From positions 1,116,001 through 1,180,000 of the forward strand of contig NC_052117.1 in the NCBI RefSeq assembly GCF_012273895.1: 64,000 nucleotides of DNA, read 5' to 3'. Below, piece by piece: positions 11,901 to 38,073 of the stretch. Under the pieces are notes generated by a model. The model made no database searches, had not been told where the DNA came from, and was given only the letters and a program-made list of their open reading frames with translations. How positions within the stretch are numbered: the stretch's first letter is position 1; each line of letters opens with the position of its first letter. The position numbers and the translations under genes were made by a program. Source of the stretch: Zerene cesonia. Lineage: Eukaryota > Arthropoda > Insecta > Lepidoptera > Pieridae.

Positions 11901-13103
11901 TATACGGTACGGTAAGTCTAGAGCGGCTGAACATTTTTTTTATAGGAAGTGGGCAAACGAGCTGTGGATTGCTACGTGATATACGAATCTATCACCCATA
12001 TACATCTACAGACGTCTCCGAAGATGAGTTACCGAAAAATTTAATGATTTTTTACTTAGAAATTAAAAACTTTTAAATGGATTTTAAAAGGGGATTTATT
12101 CATTATATTATTAACCCGACGTTTCGAACACTTTGGGGCCATCCATATTACGTCACGCGAATTTTAGAACTTTAGACCCCCTCCCCCCCTCCTTGTCACA
12201 GGTTGTCACATTTTTAGAACCCCGTCCCCCCTAATGTGACGTCACACATTTTTCAAACTTATGCATTTATCTAAAAATAATCAAAAGAAAACCGTTATTT
12301 TAATTTTTTATGTAAGTGTCTCACTTGCATTATAACTTGGCTCTAGGAATCAAATGTTGTTACGGAAGAGATAATATTATAGCGAGAGTGCGAAATTATT
12401 AATAAATATAGATTAAGAATTATCTGTTCATTTTTTTTTTGTTTCCATATAAATTTCGTGTTCTAGTATTTAATTATGTGACGTCACAAGGCTTTTGATC
12501 CCCCTGCCCCTTGTCACATAATGTCACATTAAAATGATACCCTCCCCCTCCCCCATCAACGTGTGACGTAATTTATGGATGGCCCCTTTACAGCGTGGTC
12601 ACGGGGAGAGGTTAATAATATAATGAATAAATCGCGTTTAAAATCCGTTTAAAAGTCTTTAATTTCTAATGTATTAGAAATTAAAGACTCGATTTTTTAT
12701 TTGTTTAATTTATCTCCGCTTATATTTTGTAAAAAACTATAAAAACGAGTGCGAATAGTTACTTAAATAAAGAAAAAAGAAGAAGAAGAAAAGAAGAAAT
12801 ATTTGTATAGTGAGTTTGTAACATACCTTCCTCGCTATAACTCATAGTTCCTGCTGATTCCACCTCATTCTCTTCCTTTAGCACTTGACTGTTTTGCCAC
12901 CACTGCCAGTCCCAGGACGCGTCGGGTACATTCGTACGACAATCATAGAACATTTGCAGAAAATTTTGGCTAAAATCTTGCTCATAACTCGAAGAAACTT
13001 CCTGATAAATTGGCTCAAAATGTTCGTTATTAAATAGCTCTTCTTGCTTCGGGTCAAAGCTTTCTTCGTTTTGAATAAGGAAGTTTGTTCGAATGTATTC
13101 CAT
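8857..13103 (-). CDS. btn: buttonless / Mox-class homeodomain transcription factor
   Basis: Three minus-strand exons, 13103-12827, 9429-9278 and 8934-8857, join in frame to a 168-residue protein. The homeodomain occupies residues 100-159: [19 protein letters not shown], then [20 protein letters not shown], then [18 protein letters not shown]. Its RKERTAFTK start and [10 protein letters not shown] match Mox/Meox/buttonless homeodomains closely. W48, Q50, N51 and R53 are intact, so DNA binding is expected. The intron between homeodomain positions 44 and 45 is a common homeobox site. The N-terminus is acidic with a Trp-rich patch (WDWQWW near residues 64-69), and only nine residues follow the homeodomain. 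Start: the ATG at 13103 is the first ATG after an in-frame stop. Established role in Drosophila: btn marks dorsal median mesodermal cells; the role here is inferred. Introns contain repeats and a gap. Confidence 0.92.
8935..9277 (-). other. btn intron 2 (343 bp) carrying a rearranged repeat
   Basis: Bounded by CAG|gtaattt at 9278 and tttacag| at 8935. About two thirds of the intron is a head-to-head rearranged repeat (8972-9191). Confidence 0.85.
8972..9191. mobile_element. rearranged short repeat (GCGCAGCTAGT family) with central palindrome
   Basis: The left half matches the 3' end of the copies at 39167 and 42803 (CCCGATATTCCTACGGGATA ... ACCGCGGGGCGCAGCT). The right half is the reverse complement of the same family's 5' part (TACGTACTAAATTTCATTGC ... 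AAACTTTCGCATTT). At the junction is a perfect 15-bp inverted repeat, 9053-9067 and 9072-9086, around TATT. Structure fits an inverted 5' half or two head-to-head copies. Possibly a Helitron-type non-autonomous element; that class is inferred. Confidence 0.7.
9278..9429 (-). CDS. btn: btn exon 2: homeodomain arm and helices 1-2
   Basis: Begins after TTTTACAG with the split codon E93 and ends CAG|gtaatt. Encodes [18 protein letters not shown], then helix 1, [10 protein letters not shown] and LNLTERQ. The phase matches exons 1 and 3. Confidence 0.93.
9541..10670 (+). mobile_element. SINE-like retroelement interrupted by an assembly gap
   Basis: The left flank of the gap (9541-9615, TATGTGGTAGTCGAGCACGC ...) and the right flank (10616-10670, TTACCATCAGGCGAGGCCAC ... 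then A-run) are the two ends of the same element seen complete at 31075-31397 and 51411-51739. It lies inside btn intron 1. Confidence 0.85.
9616..10615. other. assembly gap of exactly 1000 N
   Basis: The run is exactly 1000 bases, a typical placeholder length. Comparison with the intact repeat copies suggests the truly missing sequence may be only about 200 bases. Confidence 0.95.
11262..11350 (+). repeat. tRNA-derived SINE fragment
   Basis: Shows a polymerase III A-box-like GTGGCCGAGAGTTTAAGC and a B-box-like GGTTCAAATCCCGCC, about 48 bases apart, as in type II (Ser/Leu-like) tRNAs. The CGCCCGTGATCATTTTTTTCT 3' side resembles the copy at 45080. There is no proper acceptor stem closure, so it is a SINE, not a functional tRNA. 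Confidence 0.6.
11690..11780 (+). repeat. short dispersed repeat fragment
   Basis: CGCTAAGCTCAGGAACTACT and the following bases resemble 54860-54905 (TTATCTCAGGAACTACTGAA). Non-coding and decayed. Confidence 0.4.
12135..12586. mobile_element. nested MITE with GGGGCCATCC inverted repeats and TTT duplication
   Basis: Terminal inverted repeats start GGGGCCATCCATA and run to ACGTCAC (12135-12156 and 12563-12586). Both sides are flanked by TTT (12132-12134, 12587-12589), a 3-bp target duplication. The interior has C-rich runs and two full CRE palindromes TGACGTCA at 12237-12244 and 12479-12486. No coding capacity. A 3-bp duplication with G-rich ends suggests PIF/Harbinger-type mobilisation, by inference. 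Confidence 0.72.
12654..12689. repeat. 36-bp near-perfect palindrome
   Basis: Perfect 17-bp arms at 12654-12670 and 12673-12689 around GT (AGTCTTTAATTTCTAAT and its complement). It lies at the right end of the outer MITE and may mark two abutting element ends. Confidence 0.85.
12827..13103 (-). CDS. btn: btn exon 1: acidic N-terminal region
   Basis: Encodes residues 1-92 plus one base: [16 protein letters not shown]..., a hydrophilic acidic segment with aromatic residues and a Trp cluster, ending SYSEE|. The donor is GAAG|gtatgt. An upstream in-frame TGA and no earlier ATG fix the start. Confidence 0.85.
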
Positions 13104-13260
13104 TTCGAGTTCCAAATTCAAATTTCAAATAACCATGGATACGTCTTAACTTCTCAAGTTTCAGTATTCAACTGTGGTGTTTTCATGTTTTCAGTTGGGT
13201 TCGGCGCGTGCGCGTGTAGGCGGGGCCTATTTGGGCGGAGATCTCGAAACATCATGGATC
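13104..13260 (-). promoter_or_regulatory. btn: candidate btn promoter / 5' UTR
   Basis: Directly upstream of the btn start on the minus strand. A GC-rich block at 13195-13250 holds GGCGGGGCC and GGGCGG GC-box-like motifs and CGCGTGCGCG in otherwise AT-rich DNA. Promoter role inferred from position and composition. Confidence 0.4.
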
Positions 13261-14879
13261 ATTTGTCAAGTCATAAACAGACAATTTCATGCCGGCCCCT
13301 TTGTTATTTCTTTATTCGTGTCGCTTGGATTTTTTATCATACTGAAATGTGTAACATTTTTTTTAAGTAGTGAAAGTAATTATTTAAACACTATTCTTGT
13401 TATAGAAAACAAATGTTTCTTATCTATATTAATATCTTATATAAAAAAATTGTTTTGTTAAATTGTAATTACTTTAACATTTCAACTAACTAAAAAGATA
13501 TGTACTATAATCCCCAGGTAAACCGCAATAGTATAACATAGATATATTTTAAATGCTGCTATTAAGAAAAATTACGTTTCTAGTATATTACTCTGTTGAA
13601 AAGGGATGAAATTTAGATACATCTATGCATATAATAATGAATTAAAAAGAACACCATCACATGTGAACGGCTAGATCGATTTCAAAAATTCTTACACCAT
13701 AAGAAAGTTGCAATAATATATGTACCACGGGTAAAACCGGGGCGAACATATTAATTAATCTCCATCCATTATAAGTTTTTTATGATATGTGTTGTAGCAA
13801 TTATTTTACAGTCTACAGTCTACATTTGTATCCAATAAATAAATACTGTTTCAAACAAATCAATAAACGTAATTAAGATTTAAGTGTGACTGCGCAGGAG
13901 TTGTTACTTGTTGGCAAAATCCCTTGGGACTGGAGCGACCCTTGATTCTCACGATGAAATGCGATGAAAGATTAATTGCTATTTTAACTGGACTTTAATT
14001 TATTCGTAAATAATAAATAGCCATGTAAAGATCCTTTTTAAATTTTTATTTGTTAAAATAGTAGAACTCTATTTAAAAATTTTATTTTATAATTTTTTCG
14101 TATATATTGGTGATTAAATTTTTTTTAGATTTAAAATATCTGTTCTTTAGACGATATCTAGACTAATTCTTCGTATGTACCACCATTTATCTGTGACTAA
14201 CAAATTATCATACCTAGGTAATGGGTTATCATTTATGAACTTAATTATTTCTTATTTAGGATATAGGTTTATATAAGTAGTATTCCCAAGAATACTGGTA
14301 ATTTTCAAATCGTAGCTTAAACCTCTTTATAATTTGATTTTTTTAAATCTTTTTATTTTAAGCTTAATTTTGTAATGGTTTTTGAAGAGAAAAGCGAGCA
14401 ATAATCAAAACAATTATCTGTGCACAAAATTTAATATTAACCTAATTTCACATCGGTTACCGAGATAGAATATAGGAAGGAAACTCTAATGGCGTGAATA
14501 ACCAGGCGGTTTTCTGTAGTCAATGAAACGACTATGCAGTAGTGGACTTACGTAATGCAAGGCCCCTGGGGCTTGTGAAATAGTCAATTATTATTATTTT
14601 AGTATGTTTAGAGTTCTCCGCAGATAGGGATCAAGTATATTGTGTGATTTCGGAAAAACAAATGTGTGTCGCAGATCATAAGGGGCCTGTATTTATGACG
14701 TCAGTCGCTCTAGCGATCCGTCATTCAATTTCAGTTTTGAAAAACTCTTGAACGCTTCTTTATTATTTGGTTTAATGATATGAATTTGCGAAGTATAATC
14801 CGCATGGCACGTATTGGAAATCTCGGAGTTTTGTAATTAAATGCTTGTTGTTATGCATTTTATTGATTAGGATACAACT

Positions 14880-14985
14880 GAGCAGACGCGTCACGTGATG
14901 GTAAGTCATCAGGGTCGCACATATGCACCCACAGCGCAAGCGACATCGCGAATGTGTTGCCGCCCTTTTAAAAGGGAATAATAAA
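14880..14985 (-). repeat. decayed retroposon 3' fragment
   Basis: On the minus strand it carries TGACTTACCATCACGTG, similar to the CTTACCATCAGG tail of the SINE/LINE copies elsewhere in the window, followed by a GC-rich body (CACCCACAGCGCAAGCGACA on the plus strand). Confidence 0.4.
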
Positions 14986-15595
14986 ACTGTAAAATAGGAA
15001 TTAATTTAGTCTATTTAGTTAACCTTCGTACCACTCAAACCACAAAAATAGTTTGAAGTTTTTCGTTTACATTTATATTGGTCCGAACTATATCCATTGA
15101 AAATACCAGTATTCATTCATCTAGCATTTATTCTTGATACGTTCATGGTGAAATCTACACTGTATACCTTGGAGTCTAGTTCCGATAGGAAGCAAAAGCC
15201 TTATCGCTATCCACTAGCTAGGAACATGTTTGTAAAGACAATAAGTGAAACAGACGGCTAATGCATTTAATTTAATACGTAATGACAAAACTTTGAACTC
15301 ATAGTGCTCAGTTGTGACTAAGTACTATGTGGAAAAACAAAATAGTTATATCCACGTGACGCATGAACAAACCCACAGTTAAAAAGTGTAAACATAAGTA
15401 TTGCTCGTTAATATCCATAAAGTTTTCACTGGATCTTGTTTAGGCAGCTGCAACACGTGCGATTGAACGTCGTATATTAATATTATTTCTTATCCTCGTC
15501 ATTTATTTCTTTCTTCGATGGGTAACAACTAATTGGGCATGTAGACAGTGTAGTATTTTTTTAAGTTTGATTTTACGCGAGTATTATACATTTAG

Positions 15596-15745
15596 AAATT
15601 CAAGACTATAATTGATTTTAAACGCGATTTATTGATCATAGCAGTGGTCACCAGTGTTTCCCCGTGACCACGCTTACATAACGTCGGCCCTAATGATATA
15701 AATCGTCTTTCAAATTCGTTATAAAGTCCTTAATTTCTCAATGTA
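15596..15745. repeat. copy of the GTCACGGGG MITE family
   Basis: Shares AAACGCGATTTATTGAT, CCCCGTGACCACGC and AAAGTCCTTAATTTCT with 12052-12689 and 42262-42378. Confidence 0.5.
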
Positions 15746-16346
15746 GATAGTATGTATCGTTTTTAAATTGGGAGTAATTGTACAACTTCAAATACTTTTG
15801 AAGGAAAAATGACTGAATGTGTTATGTGGGATTCTTACTCACTATAATCTTAAACCAACAACTCGATGGCCGCTGGCCAATCCCATAGCGAAATAGCTTT
15901 ATCTCCATACCTCCATAGAAAGCGCAATAGGGTGAGGTGTGTATGACCATATTATTTTTGCTCTTGCTTGCAAACAAATTCGAGAAGGTTCGTGAAGCAA
16001 TTGGAATTTGTCATGATTCTTGAAGGCCATTTAGATATTTTCTTAGCAGTTAAAAATTTTGTATTTAATTTTTTTTATTTTTATGCAAACCGTGTCTTTG
16101 CTATATATATGTTATATATGGTTTTAAGCAAAGTAGTCTGTTGGATGCGATATTTAATCTTCCGTGGACACAAATAAAAAAAAAATTCTTTATTTGTTTC
16201 AAGAATTTTATATAATATAGTTACATATGCTGCATTGAGCCCAACACTAGGATCCCCTGTGCGATCCCCTGTAGGGATGTATAAGCCTTACAGCTCAATT
16301 TCTTTCATCGTTTTACATAAAAAATATTTTAAGCTTTGACAGTATT

Positions 16347-16348
<2 letters not shown>

Positions 16349-16388
<40 letters not shown>
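16349..16388. repeat. (GT)20 microsatellite
   Basis: Twenty uninterrupted GT units. Confidence 0.97.
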
Positions 16389-16390
<2 letters not shown>

Positions 16391-18820
16391 GTATGAGTGA
16401 TTGTATTCATTTTAATGCACAGACAGACAGACAATACGGACAGAGTAACGAGATAAAGTAACTATCGAAATTATAATATTAACAGAGATTTGTAATGCAT
16501 GCTGTGAAGTCATTGATCGAGAAGCAATAAACGATTGTTCAATTTATGTTTTCATAAAGACTATTTTATTTGTATAAAACTAAATAGCTCTTACGTACCT
16601 ATAACTGTCGGCTTAGTACTTTTTGCCCAATTTACGTGAAATTTTCAAAAAATAAATATGGTTCGAACTCCCCATTACAACTTATGTTAAAATTATATAA
16701 TAGAATGTTTAATATATAATTATATTAAATTTCAACATTTGTAGTTGTATATCAAATTTTTATGTTTATTTTATGCTGGAAAAGCTGTGCCTACCTGTAA
16801 TTTAGATACATAAGTAATAACGTGTTGATGTATATTTTAATAGTTTTAACAAGAAATTATGTATCTAGTTGGTAAGCCTTTCTTTAAATAAATAAATAAA
16901 TAAAGTACCTTAGTTATGTACACATCGCCGCGGCTCGTAACTAGTCTCACAAATTAAACCAAATTAAGCGCTCCGTTGGTGGCAGTGAATAATTTCGGTC
17001 ATTCGGGAACTGAAGCCGTGATGAGCGCAGCAGACACGATTAAAGTCAACCGCTCATATTTATTATCACACACTCTATAAATTTGACATGAATTATTTTA
17101 GATTATGTCCACACTCGTTTTGATAACAATAAAAATTTTACGACACTGCATGTAATGATTCAGCATGCACAATAATACAATTTAGACCGACTTAGAAAAT
17201 GTATCTCAATTCAACTGTATTATTTTGGATTTGTCACTTCAGAACTTTCGATTGGTTGAACCGATTTTGATGAATCTCTTTTCATTTGAAAGCTGGTGCT
17301 TCACGTGTGGTCCCATTTAAATTTGGTCTAGTTCGGCTTATTTGAAGACGGTGTAATTTTTGTAAACAAATATCATAAATACACTTAATAACTATAGCTT
17401 TATAACTCGTAGCGACCGACAATTCGCTTTAGAAGTTTATTGAACACCAACTATTGGTCCACGCAACTATCTCAGTTTCTAAAAGTTAAATTTTTCAATT
17501 TTTAAACAATAATTAACAAGCTTATATTTTGTTCCTATATATTGCTTGACTAGTATGTTTGTACGTAAGCGACTCCTTTACACTCGCTTTTGACCCACTT
17601 ATGTATTTTTAACGCAAATAGTTCTAGTGAGCATAGTGCCATATGCGTGCGATCCAGAGAACCTAGGTTCTGTTGGCATTTGGTATTATAACTACATGTA
17701 CCAATATCATTGCAGGTTAGGTTACATGTTCTTTAATGGGAGAAGAATAAAACAGCGTATATTTTAAAGAATATATTATTTATTTAAAATAACGTTGACT
17801 GAGATCAATTTCTTAAAATGCGTTTCTGTTGCACTGCGCAAGTATTCGTTAGAAGATTATTGAGTATGTTTTTTTTAACAATCGATATGTTATTTTTATT
17901 AAAATGTAAATTAAATGGAAAATTTATATCAGGTATTATATTGAATGATGAAATAATCTTAATAAAGAAAAAGACAATTATGAATTTATGCGCAGTGCTA
18001 CATTTAAAATTTAATCATTGAAAAGCCACGGAATTAAAATTGATTGATTATAAACAATGCAAAAGCAATTAATTTTTTTTTCATTCAGTTAACTAAGTAC
18101 ACTTAGTAGTAAAATAAATATCCAGCTATTAATTATACAATTACGACCTACGTATTGCCAATAACCTTTCAGTATATATAATTATATAAGTATTAAATAC
18201 CGACAATCATTTTTTCTTTATTTTTTAATTTTGTCCATGATGGTTAATAACGATAAGTTTCTTTCATACAACTTATAAAAAATGCAGCAACACTATATTT
18301 AGTATATGTTACCTGTGCCTATTATGAAGAAATTATATTTTTTGAACGGAGAAATTGTTTCTCCATATTTTCCCGCGCGTTAACCCATCATCTGTCATAG
18401 AATGACAGTTTTATTTGGAATCAGATAATTCGGTATTATCTGCAAATAGACTTTTTTGTTTTTTTTATAAAATACTTCATGTTATTGACAATTAGCAGGA
18501 GCTACACGAAATAATTCGCTTATATCTAAGTACATCTAATTAAAACATGTGCGGAAGCTTTACTTCAAGTCTTTTAGAATAAAGCCTATGATAATAGCTT
18601 TACTAAATTTGAATTGTCTGATCCTGTTCTACGTTATTTTATGAGAGAAAGAAGTAAGTGGCATGAAAGGTTTGTTAAACGCAAACATAACTCTACATAC
18701 AATGCAGCCATTTAGGTAACAATCCAGACGGTCACAGTAAATAATAAATATATTGCATTTACTGAGACTGTGGGTGTTGGAAGTAAACATAAATATTTTG
18801 AAATAAAACCGACACAATAA

Positions 18821-18976
18821 GGGGGCGTCCATATATTACGTGAGGTGTTTAAGGGAGGGGAGGGGGGCAAGTAAAATCTTTCCAAATCTCACTTGGGGAG
18901 AGGGGGAGTTTTAATAAAATTTAATAAGGGGTCAAAAAATCCTGAAAAACGTCTCACGTAATTTATGGACGCCCCC
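18821..18976. mobile_element. PIF/Harbinger-like MITE with TAA duplication
   Basis: 156 bp. Terminal inverted repeats of 23 bp with one mismatch (18821-18843 and 18954-18976), beginning GGGGGCGTCCATA and ending TTACGTGA, are flanked by TAA on both sides. The interior is G-rich (GGGAGGGGAGGGGGG at 18853-18867). The 3-bp TWA-type duplication and G-rich termini fit PIF/Harbinger; family membership is inferred. Confidence 0.8.
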
Positions 18977-18979
18977 TAA

Positions 18980-20259
18980 TATAAGGTTTTTATACAAATG
19001 TAATAGCCTCCTGTGGGTTTGTAATTTGCTTCAGAGATTTTTATAAATATTACGATATTCATTACCACCATAAAATAATGCAGTTATAATTATCCAAAGA
19101 TTAGACAATTATTACTGTGGATTAGGCTCTAATCCAATCGTATCGTGCATATTTAATTGTTCATAAGTTGCATCCATACAAACACAAGTTTTTTATGTTG
19201 ATCAAATAAAGTTATACGTATATAAATATATCACCCTAAATTAGGATGGAAATAATAAGACATATTCACATTATTCTTTACTATTTTAAAATGATCTGCG
19301 ATCGACAATACAGTAGATCAAAAAGCCAAGCGGATTAAATAACTACGTTGAAATTTTTTTCGTTATTTTTTCACCACTAATTGCGTTTATATCACAATAT
19401 TTTCGAATACAATTTCAATTCTTCGTCAGTTACCACACCAATCTATATGCGCCATCTTTTAAAAATTAGTCAATTAATGACAATCGCTAATATCTCACCA
19501 AATATCCTTGCACTTTCATAACAAACATTTTTGCGCTCAAAAATTATTCAAAGTTTCAAATCATGTCAATGAGTGCTACAAGTACGTGCTATTGTCTTTC
19601 CTTTACTACCTATATGGTATCCTATCGTATCTAAACATGATTATTCAATGTTACATCCCAAGGTACTATCATGATTGCAGTGAGAGTATCCGAACGAGGG
19701 TCGTAGTGACGTAGACCAGCAACGCTCTTGTCGATGGTCGCTACCGTTGGTTATCTGTGCTGGATTTATTGAGCTCTGACAGGGAGCTTGCGCGCTTCAT
19801 GCTGTGTAAATGAAAATTGTTTTTCAATGAATACAGGTTGATATAGATTTTTCGTGATTTTATTGATGCTTTACATAAGCGGCTAAGTAGATAAATGGAA
19901 TCTTTTTTAAATCATGATTATAGCGAATACAGAAATAACATTCTACATTTATTTACGTTCCAGAAAATGTACAGTATTTTTTTTAAGAATTATTATATAC
20001 TTTATGCACTTTTTATTCTCAGTATAATAATGCAATGGTATGTTACGTAAATATATCAACTTAGATACTTGCCTACTAATTTGCACACTACTCTAAACTT
20101 TTCGAATTTAAATGGTAAATCAAGTTTTCTACAAAGTATTTGCAATATTAAAAAAAGCCTTTGCGTGATGCGTCACTATTGACAAAAGCACACATAAAAC
20201 TGACACGTGTCAGAGCGTGTAGTGACACAGCGCCATAGATTAAACAAAAAAAAGCGTGG
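18980..20259. other. non-coding, downstream flank of Klc
   Basis: AT-rich; no exon recognised. If the distal last exon is used, this contains its 3' UTR and polyadenylation site. Confidence 0.4.
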
Positions 20260-20430
20260 CTACACAAACCTGTCAGGATCAGAGAAGTCTACGTCAGGCA
20301 AGTTCACCGAGTGTCTTCCAGCAAGCCGATTGAAAAGTCTGACGGAAGTTCGCCTCAAGGACTGTCCGATTTTCGAGAAACTAGCGCTGCGCGACACCGC
20401 GGGAGCCTGCCCCGTGTTATGCAACTTATA
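20260..20430 (-). CDS. Klc: candidate alternative (distal) last exon of Klc
   Basis: A GC-richer open segment ends DFSDPDRFV then TAG at 20260. It contains AVSRSASFSKIGQSLRRTSV and RLFNRLAGRHSVNLPD. The pattern R-S-x-S-F-x-K followed by L-R-R-[ST]-S and spaced leucines resembles the conserved region after the TPRs of animal kinesin light chains, which forms an amphipathic helix. Three possible acceptors (before 20430, 20424 and 20406) are all phase 0, matching the phase-0 end of Klc exon 12 at 23879. Spliced there it would give a protein of up to 564 residues with a different tail from the proximal last exon. The acceptors have only modest pyrimidine tracts, so usage is unproven; a separate gene is the main alternative. 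Confidence 0.55.
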   Translation of the reverse strand, partial: YKLHNTGQAPAVSRSASFSKIGQSLRRTSVRLFNRLAGRHSVNLPDVDFSDPDRFV

Positions 20431-20454
20431 CTCCATTTTAGGGACATGTATCAA

Positions 20455-21444
20455 GCAAGGGGCAAATGCGACACAGGGTTAATACATTTTTGCGCTAATT
20501 GTCGTTTTAAATATGCTACATGATTACAACTACCAAAAGCGGTTTTTATGTACCGAGTGTTCATGAAAATGACAGACAGACATTCGATAGATAGATACAT
20601 ATAAGTTTCGATATGAATAATGTTATGTTCAGGTGTATTAGGTGTAATCAGATGTTCAGGAACATTATCAATGTTTAATTTAAACATGTTTCATTAGACT
20701 TAACTTATGTAAAACGTGTCAAATGACAAATTGACTTAAGATAGGCGAGTGAATCATGCATCTATATGAAGATTGAATCTAATGCACATGTGTCTAACCG
20801 AAAATAATAAATTAATAATGTGTTCGATAACAGAATTATTTAGTCATTAATTTGTACATTCGATTATTTATTTGTTATTACTAAAAAGCTGCAACAGTAT
20901 AAATATTATAATGACATATGATAAATGACAGAAGAGTGCGTACGTATCATGGACGTTTTCGGTGGAATCGGGAGTTGCCACTATAGCAAAAAGAGTATCA
21001 TGTATATATTTTATGTATGAATTATTTCAGAGGTTCGGATCCGCAATCAAACAATTGTTTCTTATAATCAATCATTGTGACGGTTATGAGTTAACTGTTG
21101 TCTAATAATCATATGTTGATAGCACACATGTATGACATCACGCACACTAGCTTTAAGAAGTTGGCACTTTTTGTTATCCCAATTATATTCTATCAAAAGT
21201 ATAACATCTAAGAACAAGGTTGAGTTTGTACCATTTCAATAACTGAAAGGACATTGTCGAAAGTTTTATTCGCGTTTAAGATTGTCTTTTTTTGGAAATG
21301 CGATGCATTTGCAAAAGAATTAAACTATATAACATTTCAATTCGCTGGTCATTCATGCTTGCGTATGGGCTATAAATTGCATAACACTGTAGACGCCTTA
21401 TAAACAAAAAAAATAAAAACCAAATACATTCTGTTATATAAATA
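20455..21444. other. AT-rich, no exon seen
   Basis: Lies between the two candidate Klc last exons. Nothing coding is recognised. Confidence 0.4.
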
Positions 21445-22475
21445 TTTATTAACAATTAAAAATTATCATTCGACGACGCGGTTTAGTACTATTGTGACAT
21501 GGGATATAGAAATACAGAGATTCTTCGTATATTTATTTTTGCGATCATTTTTCGTATTAAAAACTTTAAATTCTCAAGCATCCACGTACGGATAAAATTA
21601 AAATATCAATTATATAAAAAATACTATATTTTAAAATCTCTAACATAAAGCTTATACCGAAACATACGCTACACTGGAATGAAGATTAATAAAAATAATG
21701 ACATTTAAAACAGATTAAAAAATCCCGGCTGCATAGATAATTATAATACACAAAATCCGACGTTTACAATAAAATCACATGCATTCTCAACTACGTAGAA
21801 CACATTCAACCATAAAAATATATCAGCAAAATGATTTTAAAATAAGCAAATAAAATAAAATCGTTGTTTCAACACACAGACTACAAAATATAATATAACC
21901 TCAAAATACGCCACAGATAAATGCAAATTCGATTGATGCGATAGCAATATTTTGGAGATGCATTTGCTAAATGTCATGAAATTAAAACATAACTGCATTT
22001 TATCCATATATATTTATATATTCTCATCGGGACGGTATATAATATGATTATTTAAACAATATATTTTTGTTATTTTTTTTGTTCTTATTTATCCTAACAC
22101 ATGCTAATAAATAAATCTATGCTATGAGAGCCCGTCCTTTTGCGTTTTATAGTGAACTAAGGTTACCATGCTAAAAATAATAAGACGTACAATGATAATA
22201 ATTATAATCTACAAAATACAAAAAGGCGGGCTTTAGTGAGTGTGAAGCGTGAATTCTCTTTTTAATGAGCGAACTTTGGAAAAATATTTTATAACGCACG
22301 TTATTATGTAAAATGACCGTATATTTGTATATGTATTGTAAATCTGCATTTGTCTCGCTAAAAAAAATGACGACATAATTTGAAACATCCAAAGTGTAAA
22401 GAATTCACGCGATAAGCGAGTGAGCACTTAAAATAGGCATCTATAACTTAAATCTAGGCTATGTCTATGTCTAGG
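21445..22475 (-). other. Klc: probable 3' UTR of the proximal Klc isoform
   Basis: Follows the TAG at 22476 on the minus strand. TTTATT at 21445-21450 reads AATAAA on the transcript and is a plausible cleavage signal, giving a UTR of about 1 kb. Confidence 0.45.
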
Positions 22476-38048
<15,573 letters not shown>

Positions 38049-38073
38049 TCTGCCCAGCGATTCGATCTTCTTT
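38049..38073 (-). other. Klc: Klc exon 2 leader, possibly coding in a longer isoform
   Basis: The 25 bases between acceptor AAAACAG and the ATG are open in the Klc frame (KKIESLGR). They are 5' UTR in the model chosen here, but could be coding if an upstream exon carries an in-phase start. Confidence 0.7.

Larger units (their letters stand above)
12052..12689. mobile_element. outer MITE with inverted ends, hosting a nested MITE
   Basis: The left end (TTAGAAATTAAAAACTTTTA at about 12057) is inverted at the right end (TTTAAAAGTCTTTAATTTCTAA ending near 12669). The interior ACCCGACGTTTCGAACACTT resumes after the nested insert as TTTACAGCGTGGTCACGGGG. Related decayed copies with GTCACGGGG are at 15596-15745, 31720-31835 and 42262-42378. 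Lies in btn intron 1. Confidence 0.6.
13261..18817. other. intergenic DNA between btn and Klc, repeats only
   Basis: No coding exon is recognised. Holds repeat relics (14880-14985; 15596-15745), a (GT)n tract, an AAAT tract near 16887-16906 and a CRE palindrome TGACGTCA near 14697. Short open frames at 15968 and 17818 are AT-rich and lack splice or domain support. Confidence 0.5.

Noticed and set aside
16349..16388. Z-DNA-forming regulatory element
   Set aside because: A plain GT microsatellite far from any exon; no further evidence.
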